From IMG/VR virus record IMGVR_UViG_3300031918_000171, positions 1 through 20,198 of that record: a DNA stretch of 20,198 nucleotides. One strand, given 5' to 3'. Position 1 is the stretch's first letter; each line of letters starts with the position of its first letter. The notes below the pieces were generated by a model, which did not search any database, was not told the DNA's origin, and saw only the letters and a list, made by a program, of their open reading frames with translations. Below, piece after piece: positions 6,637 through 13,210 of this stretch. The translations under genes were made by a program, and so were the position numbers. The stretch comes from a virus.

Positions 6637-8325
6637 TTATATATTTCCTGGTAGTGCATTTGTATTTGCTACACTATCCTGTGGGTTATTAACTTTACTA
6701 GGTGCGTCTTGTTGAGTATTAAGAGGTGCTTGAGGATTTTCTTGAGCCATTACTGATGCAATTTCATCATCTGTCCAATCCATTAATTCTAATTCTTTCT
6801 TCTTTGCAATCATTAATGCTACTGGATTTGTTGCGAAAGAATTTTTAATGTATTGAATCTTCTTTAGGTCAAAGTCATCAGCTGCACTTGCTTCAGATTC
6901 TACTTCTACTTTAATTTCATATCCTTGAGGAGTTAAGAAATCACTTGTAAATATATCTTTAGCATTATAGTTTCCATCTGAACTCTTTTTAAATAGAGTT
7001 ACAACACCTGTTTTATTATTTTTTAGAAGTTCATAAAATAAGAATCCAAGTTCTTTCCAAGCTTTACGATAATTTTTTGAAACAACACTATTTCTTTGAC
7101 TTGAATTTTGTAAAGAAAGTTGTACTTGTCCTAAAGTTTGTTCACCAGCTTGTTTAACACCTCTTTCTAAAGCTGTTTGAGATACTGAAGATTGAACTAA
7201 ATCCTTTAAGAAAGAAATTTGATTATTAGTATCATTAAGAGCTGGAATTTCTAGTTGTTTAACAATATCTGATGGATTTCCTGGTACACCATACATTCCA
7301 AATGGCTTTGGGTCAAATGCTCTAGGTTGGAATGTTCCATTCATTGTATTAAAGAAATACATTCCGAAGTTTCTATATGTTCTACTTTCAAGGTCTTGAG
7401 AGAAGTACATATTGATAACTTTATTAATAGTTCTAACTGAATCAGCTATACCATCACTCCAGAAATCTACAGCATCAGGGTCAGAAGCCCAAGTTACTAT
7501 TGGTATATTTTTAATACCTATAGCTTCTTTTAAAGGCATATCCAATAAAAGTACTGAGTCAGTTGCTATAACTCTAATATGACGAATAAATCTTTTAACA
7601 TCATCATGCCAAACTAAATCATAAGATTCATTTAGTTCAACCATAATATCAGAAGATTGATATTGGTCAAAGTTTGATACTCCAAGATTTTCTAATCTTT
7701 CCTTACGTAATTGATATGATTGGTCATCTGTAGCTGCTTTTATTAATCCAGCTTTTGAGTCTAAATAAATCTTTAAATCTCTTTTAGCATCTCCATTATA
7801 TTTAGGATTAGATAAAATTTCACGAAGAGAACGGTAAATATGTGTTTGTTTAACATAAGTAGCTGTTTCAATATCTAATGGGTTTACACGTGGGTCTATT
7901 TCAATATCATAAGGGTCAATCAAATCTATGAATACTTCACCATTTGATATACCAATCTTTTTAAATCCTCTACCTTGTAAACCTACTATTTTCTTTTCTG
8001 CATTATCTAAAATATCTAATTTTAGTCTATCAAAATAATATGAATATAATTCATTCATTACTATTTCTGCATCCTTATCTTTATTGCTTTTATCGCGAGT
8101 TTCAAATTTAAGTTTTGGAGCTTCGTCAATCTTAGATAACCAAGTTTGAATTGTTTCACGAATAACAGGAATATTTATAGGTTGACGTTGTGTCAATCTA
8201 TTTATATTTATCTTATCTCTATATAAAGAATAAGATTCATTCCATTGTTGGAATCTACGTTCCTTAAATTTAATGGAATCTTCCTTATCTTTAATATGTT
8301 GAGCTACGATTTGTTGTTTATCCAT
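6637..8325 (-). CDS. Portal protein (562 aa)
   Basis: The dodecameric portal forms the DNA entry vertex and docks the terminase. The length (562 aa), place directly after the terminase genes, early helical region (KDKEDSIKFKERRFQQWNE) and the 'IPVIRETIQTWLSKIDEAPKL' segment fit podovirus-type portals. So does the helical part around residues 370-440 (PALNDTNNQISFLKDLVQSS, GEQTLGQVQLSLQNSSQRN), which is typical of the portal stem and wing. The Pro/Gln/Asn-rich tail (from about residue 525) looks disordered. It has its own consensus promoter, leader of about 29 nt, and an ATG at 8325 in an AAATAATG context without a Shine-Dalgarno site. Confidence 0.85.
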   Translation of the reverse strand: MDKQQIVAQHIKDKEDSIKFKERRFQQWNESYSLYRDKININRLTQRQPINIPVIRETIQTWLSKIDEAPKLKFETRDKSNKDKDAEIVMNELYSYYFDRLKLDILDNAEKKIVGLQGRGFKKIGISNGEVFIDLIDPYDIEIDPRVNPLDIETATYVKQTHIYRSLREILSNPKYNGDAKRDLKIYLDSKAGLIKAATDDQSYQLRKERLENLGVSNFDQYQSSDIMVELNESYDLVWHDDVKRFIRHIRVIATDSVLLLDMPLKEAIGIKNIPIVTWASDPDAVDFWSDGIADSVRTINKVINMYFSQDLESRTYRNFGMYFFNTMNGTFQPRAFDPKPFGMYGVPGNPSDIVKQLEIPALNDTNNQISFLKDLVQSSVSQTALERGVKQAGEQTLGQVQLSLQNSSQRNSVVSKNYRKAWKELGFLFYELLKNNKTGVVTLFKKSSDGNYNAKDIFTSDFLTPQGYEIKVEVESEASAADDFDLKKIQYIKNSFATNPVALMIAKKKELELMDWTDDEIASVMAQENPQAPLNTQQDAPSKVNNPQDSVANTNALPGNI

Positions 8326-8350
8326 TATTTAGATTAATTAAAAATTTAAT

Positions 8351-8359
8351 TTGTACACA
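8351..8359 (+). promoter_or_regulatory. DnaA-like box at the portal transcription start
   Basis: TTGTACACA at 8351-8359 differs from the DnaA consensus TTATNCACA by one base and is identical to a box upstream of rtcB at 17033-17041. It overlaps the predicted transcription start of the portal promoter (near 8354), so a protein bound there would block initiation. Confidence 0.45.
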
Positions 8360-8360
8360 C

Positions 8361-8389
8361 ATTATACCACAAAACAAATTATTTGTCAA
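8361..8389 (-). promoter_or_regulatory. Consensus sigma-70 promoter for portal and head genes
   Basis: On the minus strand TTGACA (plus 8384-8389), 17 bases, TATAAT (plus 8361-8366). Transcription should begin near 8354, giving a short leader of about 29 nt before the portal ATG. It lies immediately after the broken HNH gene, so it may keep the head genes expressed independently of the terminase transcript. Confidence 0.82.
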
Positions 8390-8392
8390 GTA

Positions 8393-8929
8393 TTAGAGTC
8401 CTAACTCTGGGTTTTTTGATTTATTCGCATAATTATCTGTTAATTTATGGCAGTCTTTACAGAGTGTTAAACCATTATTAATATCCCACAATTCATCACA
8501 AGTTAGTGCTTCTTTTGTTGATTTTATATCATATTCACTTATAATTTTTGAATAAGCTTTAATATGATGACATTCTAATTTTCCACCTTTTATGTTGCAT
8601 TTTTGACAAGTAAAATCATCTCTATGATAAACATCAGACCTCCATTGTCTATATTCAAATAAATTTATTATTTATCTTCTTAAGTTTGATTTTCCTCCTT
8701 CCCAGAAATAGTTATTACTACCACTAACTAATAATCTTCTCTTGGCTAAACCTTCTTCTGATAAATTTAATTTTTTACCCTTATTAATACCATGAACTAA
8801 ATTTTGTGATGTCTTTATGTGTTGACATTTCATTGAGCAATATTTCCTAGTATTCCAATATTTTTTTGATTCTGAAGATTTTTTGTAAAATTTTTTATTA
8901 CATTCTATACATTTTTTATTTTCTTTCAT
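8393..8929 (-). pseudogene. HNH endonuclease split by an in-frame TAA stop
   Basis: Read in one frame, 8929-8393 encodes 178 residues interrupted only by a TAA at codon 86 (plus 8672-8674). Before the stop there is a zinc-finger pair (C7-x2-C10 and C31-x3-C35) and a NUMOD-like DNA-binding segment (LNLSEEGLAKRR, NNYFWEGG). After it comes a classic HNH core: FEYRQWRSDVYHRDD, C108-x2-C111, H121-H122 and NNGLTLCKDCH (C157, C160, H161). Both halves are intact in sequence and frame, so a single-base change (for example from AAA) would account for the break. Such genes are free-standing homing endonucleases; this one sits in the terminase-portal junction. Its start (8929) is in TAATATG after the terminase stop. 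Confidence 0.85.
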
Positions 8930-8930
8930 A

Positions 8931-10217
8931 TTACATAATCCCAAGTTCTGGGTACATTGGTTCTACACCTCCATAAACTGATTGATTTGAGTATTGATTT
9001 ATTCTTATTGGTTGAGTTGGTATTTGCCAAACAGATAATGCTAATGACATAATTCTATCATCATGTTTACCGTCTGGAACCTGAATAGAAGTAGTACCAT
9101 TTTCATTAAGATTATATGACATAGACTTAAGTTCAGTTATAAGAACATCATCATTTGGTATTTTTATCTTATCTTGTTCTAATAATATTTGTAGATTACG
9201 TAATAAGTCAGTTCTACTTGTTTTATTAAACCTAAATGGTGTTATGTTCATTCCTCTTGAATATAAATCATCAAATATTGGTTCACCAACTCCAGTAGAG
9301 TCAATTACTATCATTCCTTTATTATGTTTTAGATATGCATTCTCAATTCTAGCCTTTTGTAGGTTATAATCCATTTGATTAAATGAATCTTGTTTTAAAA
9401 GATGGAAATCATTAAGGTTAAATGGAGAAATAACAGTAAAGTCATTATATTTAGCTAAGTCAACACCAAGTTGAAACATAGCAAGTTCACTTGATTTATA
9501 TTCTTCTATTTTATATGTATTTTCATCTATACGTTTAAAGAATCCAAGTCCATTATCTAAGAAAGTACAATAATACTCTTGTTTAAATAAGTCAGATGGC
9601 ATTTCTTTACGAGCATCTTCTAATTGTTCTGGTGTTAATGCTCTTGTTTTATCAACAGTAAGAACTTCACAGAACCATTTAGGGTCATGTTCTATTGTTT
9701 TCATTAGGTCCCATGCGTGATTGATTCCACGGGGAGTCATAATGAAGATAGCCCATCCTCCGTTTTCACGTAGAATAGGTGATATGAAGTTCCATACGTC
9801 AGGTTTCATAAGAGAGTACTCCGAGAATACTACTCCAATAGGATTTGTTCCAACGATACGGTCAATGTTATCAGCTCCAACCATCTGAAGAATAGAACCA
9901 TTAATAAGTTCTATAATCATATCTGATTGGTTGATTGATTTAACTATTTCTTTAGGAAAATGGTCTAGAAATTTGAATCCATCTTTGTCGGCACCTGTCC
10001 AGATAACCTTTTTAGCCTGTGCATAAGTAGGTAAGAAGTAATAATAAGTTCCTTTACGTTCCATCATCTTCTTTGGAAGATTTGCAAATATAGTTTTATC
10101 TTTACCAGAACGTCTATGTGCAACCCAATAGAGTCTATCAATACCAGAGTCCCAAGCTTTTAGGATTGGTAACTGATAATCACGTGGTTTAAAGTGGTAC
10201 GGTAGAGTTATCTCCAT
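8931..10217 (-). CDS. terL: Terminase large subunit (428 aa)
   Basis: This is the packaging motor ATPase and nuclease. Walker A is at residues 34-41 (HRRSGKDK), Walker B at 128-134 (GVVFSEY, with catalytic Glu133), and a motif III-like coupling segment at 159-164 (IMTPRG). The RNase H-like nuclease domain carries acidic residues D253 (LGVDLAKYNDF), D306 (GMIVIDSTGVGEP) and D386/D387 (DGKHDDRIMSLALS). Length and order are standard and the protein looks intact. The start at 10217 follows the small-terminase TAA by one base (TAATATG), suggesting coupled translation. It cuts and translocates concatemeric DNA through the portal; the packaging mode (cos or pac) cannot be told from this sequence. 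Confidence 0.95.
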   Translation of the reverse strand: MEITLPYHFKPRDYQLPILKAWDSGIDRLYWVAHRRSGKDKTIFANLPKKMMERKGTYYYFLPTYAQAKKVIWTGADKDGFKFLDHFPKEIVKSINQSDMIIELINGSILQMVGADNIDRIVGTNPIGVVFSEYSLMKPDVWNFISPILRENGGWAIFIMTPRGINHAWDLMKTIEHDPKWFCEVLTVDKTRALTPEQLEDARKEMPSDLFKQEYYCTFLDNGLGFFKRIDENTYKIEEYKSSELAMFQLGVDLAKYNDFTVISPFNLNDFHLLKQDSFNQMDYNLQKARIENAYLKHNKGMIVIDSTGVGEPIFDDLYSRGMNITPFRFNKTSRTDLLRNLQILLEQDKIKIPNDDVLITELKSMSYNLNENGTTSIQVPDGKHDDRIMSLALSVWQIPTQPIRINQYSNQSVYGGVEPMYPELGIM

Positions 10218-10218
10218 A

Positions 10219-10899
10219 TTATTTTTCTTCTATTACTGCTTCTAATATTTTATCTTCAACAATCTTAATTGTTTCATCAATAACTTGATTTTCAATTTGC
10301 ACTGGTGTATCTGCATAATTTACAGAATTAATTTTTATCTCACCTTGCATATTACCTTTTACTTCTGTCTTAGTAGAATAACCTTCATCTTTTCCTAATG
10401 TAGTCATAATAGTTTTAGAAGCAGATTCAACAACACGTAATAAATCTACATCTACTTCTTCTTGTTGTTCCATTACTGGTTTACCATCATTATCTTTTCC
10501 TACTTCAACTAATTTCATCTTAGTCCAAGGTAAATTAAGTATTTTGGAATAATTACGTTCAGCATTAGACATCATACTAGAACGTCTAAGTTTATCTTTC
10601 TTTTCCTTAAACCATTTTTGATTACCAATATTAATAGAAGTATTTTCAGAAAAACCTGCTTTCATAGCAGCACCTTTAGCATTAGGATTACCACTCCTCC
10701 AAGACTTAACATATAGGTCCCAACATAGTTGTCTACGTGAGTAATCCTGATTCTTATTTCTTTCAGATGGAGGAGTAACAATATTACCTACCTTAGATAT
10801 ATATACTTCTTCTTCAGTACCATCATCAAGAGTTATAGTTCTAGTTTCACCATGTTCAAGAGGTTCAACTAAATCAATTTTCTTTGGTAATTCTGACAT
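10219..10899 (-). CDS. terS: Terminase small subunit-like protein (226 aa)
   Basis: The protein lies one base upstream of the large terminase. A central segment (residues about 55-95: YSRRQLCWDLYVKSWRSGNP, then AAMKAGFSENTSINIGNQ) looks like the helix-turn-helix with the 'A..AGFS..TA...G..W' pattern seen in small terminases, which recognise the packaging site. A helical oligomerisation section (LLRVVESASKTIMTTLG) and an acidic C-terminal tail follow. Its N-terminal 50 residues are an extra acidic region. The start at 10899 is in TAATATG, one base from the stop of the preceding gene. The assignment rests on this motif and synteny. Confidence 0.75.
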   Translation of the reverse strand: MSELPKKIDLVEPLEHGETRTITLDDGTEEEVYISKVGNIVTPPSERNKNQDYSRRQLCWDLYVKSWRSGNPNAKGAAMKAGFSENTSINIGNQKWFKEKKDKLRRSSMMSNAERNYSKILNLPWTKMKLVEVGKDNDGKPVMEQQEEVDVDLLRVVESASKTIMTTLGKDEGYSTKTEVKGNMQGEIKINSVNYADTPVQIENQVIDETIKIVEDKILEAVIEEK

Positions 10900-10900
10900 A

Positions 10901-11191
10901 TTAGAATCCTTTATTTTGTTCTTCTATTAAATTCTTTTGAATAGTATCCTTACTTGGTTTAAGTTTAGATGCTTCCTTAATAATTTCTAGTATATGTTTT
11001 TTAAAATCAGGAACATTTTCTAATGGAATATTAGCTTCAACTAAGCGACCATCATACATCATAGAAATAGATAACATGGCAATCATCTTACCTGTTTCCT
11101 CTGCTTCTGAATCCTTAACTACTAAACCGACTACTGGAACCTTGTTTTTAAATTCTTCTCCTATAGAGAAATGCTTTATTAATTTTTTCAT
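10901..11191 (-). CDS. Hypothetical first gene of the packaging operon (96 aa)
   Basis: This small soluble protein has alternating beta and helix (VPVVGLVVKDSEAEE, MIAMLSISMMYDG, FKKHILEIIKEASKL) and a basic-acidic C-terminus. No family is recognised. It is the promoter-proximal gene of the terminase operon. The promoter's -10 element is only 7 bases from its ATG, so its mRNA should begin at or next to the start codon. Translation then cannot use a Shine-Dalgarno site. A role in packaging or in switching the operon is possible but has no direct support. Confidence 0.7.
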   Translation of the reverse strand: MKKLIKHFSIGEEFKNKVPVVGLVVKDSEAEETGKMIAMLSISMMYDGRLVEANIPLENVPDFKKHILEIIKEASKLKPSKDTIQKNLIEEQNKGF

Positions 11192-11198
11192 ATTCTAT

Positions 11199-11227
11199 AT
11201 TATAGCATATATTAAATGATTTGTCAA
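11199..11227 (-). promoter_or_regulatory. Consensus leftward promoter of terminase operon (leaderless)
   Basis: On the minus strand TTGACA (plus 11222-11227), 17 bases, TATAAT (plus 11199-11204). The expected transcription start is about 11192, one base from the ATG at 11191. It is divergent from the rightward promoter at 11281 and shares the DnaA-box array between them. Confidence 0.85.
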
Positions 11228-11237
11228 GTTATATACA

Positions 11238-11269
11238 TTATCCACATAGTTATCCACAGTTTATACACA
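11238..11269 (+). promoter_or_regulatory. Three perfect DnaA-box sequences between divergent promoters
   Basis: TTATCCACA at 11238-11246 and 11250-11258 and TTATACACA at 11261-11269 all match the DnaA consensus TTATNCACA, in the same orientation and 11-12 bases apart, roughly one helix turn. A weaker copy (TTATCAACT) starts at 11273 and leads into the rightward -35. The array could be a replication origin element, a DnaA-controlled promoter switch, or an operator for a phage protein that recognises the same sequence. AT-rich DNA lies to both sides. Confidence 0.8.
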
Positions 11270-11280
11270 TAGTTATCAAC

Positions 11281-11309
11281 TTGACATTAAGTATAAATTA
11301 TGCTATAAT
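11281..11309 (+). promoter_or_regulatory. Consensus rightward promoter of RNA-endonuclease unit
   Basis: TTGACA 11281-11286, 17 bases, TATAAT 11304-11309. Transcription should start near 11316, giving a leader of about 280 nt before the endonuclease ATG at 11596. Confidence 0.87.
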
Positions 11310-11391
11310 GGGTATACTGGAATAAAGGTGGGCGAATCAATGAGCCTTATTCTGGAAGCCAACTTAAATCATTGAGTTGTTCCACTCTAAA

Positions 11392-11408
11392 ACCTAGGGG
11401 AGGAGTAA
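11392..11408 (+). repeat. Direct repeat of ribosome-site region, upstream copy
   Basis: The 17 bases beginning ACCTAGGGGAGGAG match 11573-11589 (ACCTAAAGGAGGAG...) at 14 of 17 positions, 181 bases apart. The downstream copy is the endonuclease's Shine-Dalgarno site; this copy has no start codon in range. It may be a decoy, a relic of an insertion between the two copies, or an RNA structural repeat. Confidence 0.55.
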
Positions 11409-11572
11409 CACTAATAATAACATTCAACTATAAGTTAATCTTGTGTTATTATATTACGGATTGTACGGCTTAAGCTATGTGAATCTAGAGAAGATTAAAA
11501 TATCTACCAAGAGAAAATGGATAAAATAGATATTGAGTTTTATAGCCACACCATAGGCTATTATTCTCTCTT

Positions 11573-11589
11573 ACCTAAAGGAGGAGCAA
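11573..11589 (+). promoter_or_regulatory. Strong Shine-Dalgarno site of DUF559 gene (downstream repeat copy)
   Basis: AAAGGAGGAG (11577-11586) precedes the ATG at 11596 at workable spacing. It is the only strong ribosome binding site placed before a gene in the window. It belongs to the second copy of the ACCTA-RR-GGAGGAG repeat. Confidence 0.75.
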
Positions 11590-11595
11590 AAAATC

Positions 11596-11943
11596 ATGAA
11601 TAAAGAAATACAAAGAAATAACTCTAAATATAGAATAACACTTATTAAAAAAGCAACTAAAGAAGAACTTATATTTAAGCAATATCTAAATGATAATCAT
11701 ATTAAGTTTAACTTTCAGAAAGGATTCTTTAAACCATTTCACAGAATTTGTGATTTTTATATTAAGAAATACAGATTAATTATTGAAATAGATGGAGGTT
11801 ATCATAAAGAAACCAAAGCAAAAGATGATTTAAAAGATAAACTATGGAGCCGATTTAAAACATTAAGAATACTAAACGAGCAAATAAATGATGGTAGTTA
11901 TAAAACTATATTTGAATCATTTATAAAAAATAACACTCATTAA
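11596..11943 (+). CDS. DUF559-type endonuclease (115 aa)
   Basis: This small PD-(D/E)XK-like nuclease of the DUF559/Vsr-related group has an N-terminal helix with E24 (TKEELIFKQYLND), then FKPFHRICDFYIKKYRLIIEIDGGYH. In this motif D53, E64 and D66 are the likely metal ligands and H70 is conserved in the family. The C-terminal 'RFKTLRILNEQI' strand and helix are also typical. The length is near-complete for the family's catalytic domain alone, so it is a minimal, stand-alone nuclease, probably a homing or defence-type enzyme. It has a strong Shine-Dalgarno site, unlike every other gene here, which points to recent acquisition together with its structured leader. The stop codon lies inside the terminator stem. 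Confidence 0.8.
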   Translation: MNKEIQRNNSKYRITLIKKATKEELIFKQYLNDNHIKFNFQKGFFKPFHRICDFYIKKYRLIIEIDGGYHKETKAKDDLKDKLWSRFKTLRILNEQINDGSYKTIFESFIKNNTH

Positions 11944-11960
11944 TTGGGTGTTATTTTTTA
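11926..11960 (+). terminator. Intrinsic terminator of endonuclease unit
   Basis: An 11-bp stem (11928-11938 with 11946-11956, one G-U pair) with a 7-base loop is followed by a T-run. It is preceded by an A-run, so it may stop transcription in both directions. It overlaps the last codons of the endonuclease and closes the unit that begins at the 11281 promoter. Confidence 0.85.
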
Positions 11961-12072
11961 TTTATCTTTGTAATACAATAGTTGTCTAAAATATGATGGT
12001 GGTATATTTACCGTATTTCGACACACAGGTTTTTTTCTTCCCCCCTAGTCGTCAACCATTTCCGTTTCAATT

Positions 12073-12094
12073 GACATACACTTGTATGTTTGTC
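12073..12094 (+). promoter_or_regulatory. 22-bp dyad, candidate operator 1
   Basis: The spaced palindrome reads GACA-ta-CACT-tg-TATG-tt-TGTC. The outer half-sites are perfect inverted repeats and the inner ones partial. It overlaps the -35 region of the promoter at 12082-12110, the expected place for a repressor. The layout matches the dyad at 12181. Confidence 0.6.
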
Positions 12095-12110
12095 AAGTAT
12101 GTGTTATAAT
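12082..12110 (+). promoter_or_regulatory. Rightward promoter overlapping operator 1
   Basis: TTGTAT (12082-12087), 17 bases, TATAAT (12105-12110) with an extended -10 (TGTTATAAT). An isolated TTGACA lies at 12071 as part of the dyad. No gene lies on this strand until 12651, so it would give a long leader or an untranslated RNA. Confidence 0.55.
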
Positions 12111-12180
12111 ATTGTTGCCATACATAAATGATAACAACACACTTAACCCATTATGTCAAATAGTGAAGCGACATAGAGTT

Positions 12181-12202
12181 GACAGTCATAGTTATGTATG
12201 TC
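12181..12202 (+). promoter_or_regulatory. 22-bp dyad, candidate operator 2
   Basis: GACA-gt-CATA-gt-TATG-ta-TGTC is a perfect spaced palindrome in both half-site pairs and shares spacing and outer bases with the dyad at 12073. It starts 108 bases downstream of that site, about ten helix turns, so two repressor dimers could interact by looping. Confidence 0.6.
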
Positions 12203-12477
12203 ATAGTATTCGATTGACAAATATTTATTGTTGTGTTGTAGTGAGTGTTTGCCATTGACATGAGAGACAGAATGTGCAGTTAACCCCATACTATGACACA
12301 CAACATAATTATGTCCATAGCCCTTAAATGCTCCTATAAACAATAAAAAACATAAAAATGTCTTATGTATCAATGCATATCATAAACTTATTATAACTCA
12401 TTATACGAACATATAAGACTATATATACATAATTACAATAATGTGTTATAATAAAATGATAATATACATAATATCTA

Positions 12478-12504
12478 TTGACAATACAATTATTATGTTA
12501 TAAT
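12478..12504 (+). promoter_or_regulatory. Probable promoter of rightward accessory operon
   Basis: TTGACA (12478-12483) and TATAAT (12499-12504) are 15 bases apart, shorter than optimal, but the -10 is extended (TGTTATAAT), which can compensate. A further TATAAT lies at 12594. Either would place the start of the accessory-gene mRNA shortly upstream of the ATG at 12651. Confidence 0.5.
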
Positions 12505-12650
12505 GCTTAAAATAATGCTTATAATATAATATTAGTTTTGAATAACATAAAATAAACTTTTGTCAAATATTAGGTATTATTTTTATATAGGTGTATAATC
12601 TTAGTAAGAGTTAAGCAATAATATTATAAATAAAAAGCTACTCTAATAAT

Positions 12651-12830
12651 ATGAACATAGAAGAGAAAGTGAAAAGTGTTAAAAGTATTGAAAAAAATAT
12701 AGAATCTATAAGTAATGCACTGAGTACAATTTGTACCTATGAAGAATATGACAGTAGAGATATAAAAAGAACCCTACGCAAAGAGGTAGAAAGACTAGAA
12801 AAATTATTAGATACAATACTAAAAGACTAA
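12651..12830 (+). CDS. Small helical protein (59 aa)
   Basis: This charged, wholly helical product (MNIEEKVKSVKSIEKNIESI, then a C-terminal REVERLEKLLDTILKD-like helix) probably forms a coiled coil or helical hairpin. The ATG is in a TAATAATATG context. It is the first gene after the regulatory region. Similar short coiled-coil proteins are common early phage products, but no function is recognised. Confidence 0.65.
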   Translation: MNIEEKVKSVKSIEKNIESISNALSTICTYEEYDSRDIKRTLRKEVERLEKLLDTILKD

Positions 12831-12837
12831 TAATAAT

Positions 12838-12951
12838 ATGCATAAAGATTATAATATAAAAATGGTTGCTATAGTGTTCTTATGGGGTGTTGGGTTATGT
12901 AGCTTTGCTTATGGTTCTCTATGGGTATTAGTAAAATTATCAGTTAAGTAG
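12838..12951 (+). CDS. Single-pass membrane microprotein (37 aa)
   Basis: A short polar start (MHKDYNIK) is followed by a hydrophobic span (MVAIVFLWGVGLCSFAYGSL, then WVLVKL) and ends in VK with a TAG stop. It fits an inner-membrane microprotein. The ATG again sits in TAATAATATG, 7 bases after the previous stop. Possible roles include superinfection exclusion or holin-like activity; none is shown. Confidence 0.55.
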   Translation: MHKDYNIKMVAIVFLWGVGLCSFAYGSLWVLVKLSVK

Positions 12952-12963
12952 TATAATAAATAT

Positions 12964-13170
12964 ATGATATTTAACATATTAGACAAAGACGACAATGATA
13001 AAATAATAGGGACTTTTATTTGTAATATAGACCCATTAGAAATAGAAAAAGAATTAGTTATCTATACAGAAGAAAATCCTGAATTATACAATGTGGAAGA
13101 CTTCATTGAATACCTGGGACACAAGGGTTATCAAATAGAAAGTGTAGAAACATTTAACTTGTATATGTAA
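12964..13170 (+). CDS. Small acidic hypothetical protein (68 aa)
   Basis: This strongly acidic, soluble product has beta-type segments (MIFNILDKDDNDKIIGTFIC) followed by a helical end (VEDFIEYLGHKGYQIESVE). The ATG is in AAATATATG, 12 bases after the previous stop. Acidic small early proteins often mimic DNA or bind host enzymes, but nothing in the sequence proves this. A 6-bp inverted repeat (TATCAA-AGC-TTGATA, 13177-13191) lies just after it without a T-run. Confidence 0.6.
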   Translation: MIFNILDKDDNDKIIGTFICNIDPLEIEKELVIYTEENPELYNVEDFIEYLGHKGYQIESVETFNLYM

Positions 13171-13210
13171 TTAGTATATCAAAGCTTGATAATCATTATA
13201 AATGGTTGTC

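Larger units (their letters stand above)
11316..11595 (+). ncRNA. Structured leader RNA with kissing-loop hairpins upstream of DUF559 nuclease
   Basis: Hand-folding gives successive elements. Hairpin 1 pairs 11320-11328 with 11345-11352 (8 bp, one bulge). Hairpin 2 pairs 11353-11357 with 11380-11384 and 11360-11363 with 11376-11379. Their loops hold TCAATGA (11337-11343) and TCATTGA (11369-11375), which are perfectly complementary, giving a 7-bp kissing loop. Further stems pair 11414-11422 with 11444-11452 (containing an inner hairpin), 11499-11506 with 11527-11534 (8 bp, perfect) and 11542-11547 with 11556-11561. AGAGAA at 11487-11492, repeated at 11510-11515 in a loop, can pair with TTCTCT at 11564-11569. 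No long frame is present. The RNA ends in AAAGGAGGAG, a strong ribosome site. It may be a regulatory leader or a partner RNA of the nuclease; it lacks recognisable group I intron core motifs. Confidence 0.6.
11961..12650 (+). other. Gene-free regulatory region of about 690 bp
   Basis: No convincing gene is present on either strand. The region holds two 22-bp dyads (12073-12094, 12181-12202), the 12-bp palindrome ACATAATTATGT (12303-12314), and many TGACA/TGTCA words between 12071 and 12316. A pair of TTAACCC(C)AT-ATG repeats lies near 12144 and 12281. Three TGTTATAAT extended -10 boxes are at 12102, 12444 and 12496. The segment from 12380 to 12650 is very AT-rich and could aid DNA unwinding. 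It probably controls the rightward accessory operon starting at 12651, and could hold part of a replication origin. Confidence 0.6.

Noticed and set aside
6635-6659. Upstream ATG at 6659 for the gene after the portal
   Set aside because: It would overlap the portal by 23 bases and has a poor context. The ATG at 6635 gives the common TAATATG junction.
11316-11595. Group I intron
   Set aside because: The P7 and R/S core motifs are not visible and no coding exons flank the segment. It also does not fit HDV or hammerhead layouts by eye.
12143-12373. 76-codon minus-strand frame in the regulatory region
   Set aside because: It begins with TTG, has no start context like other genes, is unusually rich in His and Cys, and lies over the two-fold symmetric operator sites and repeats. 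A real gene is unlikely.
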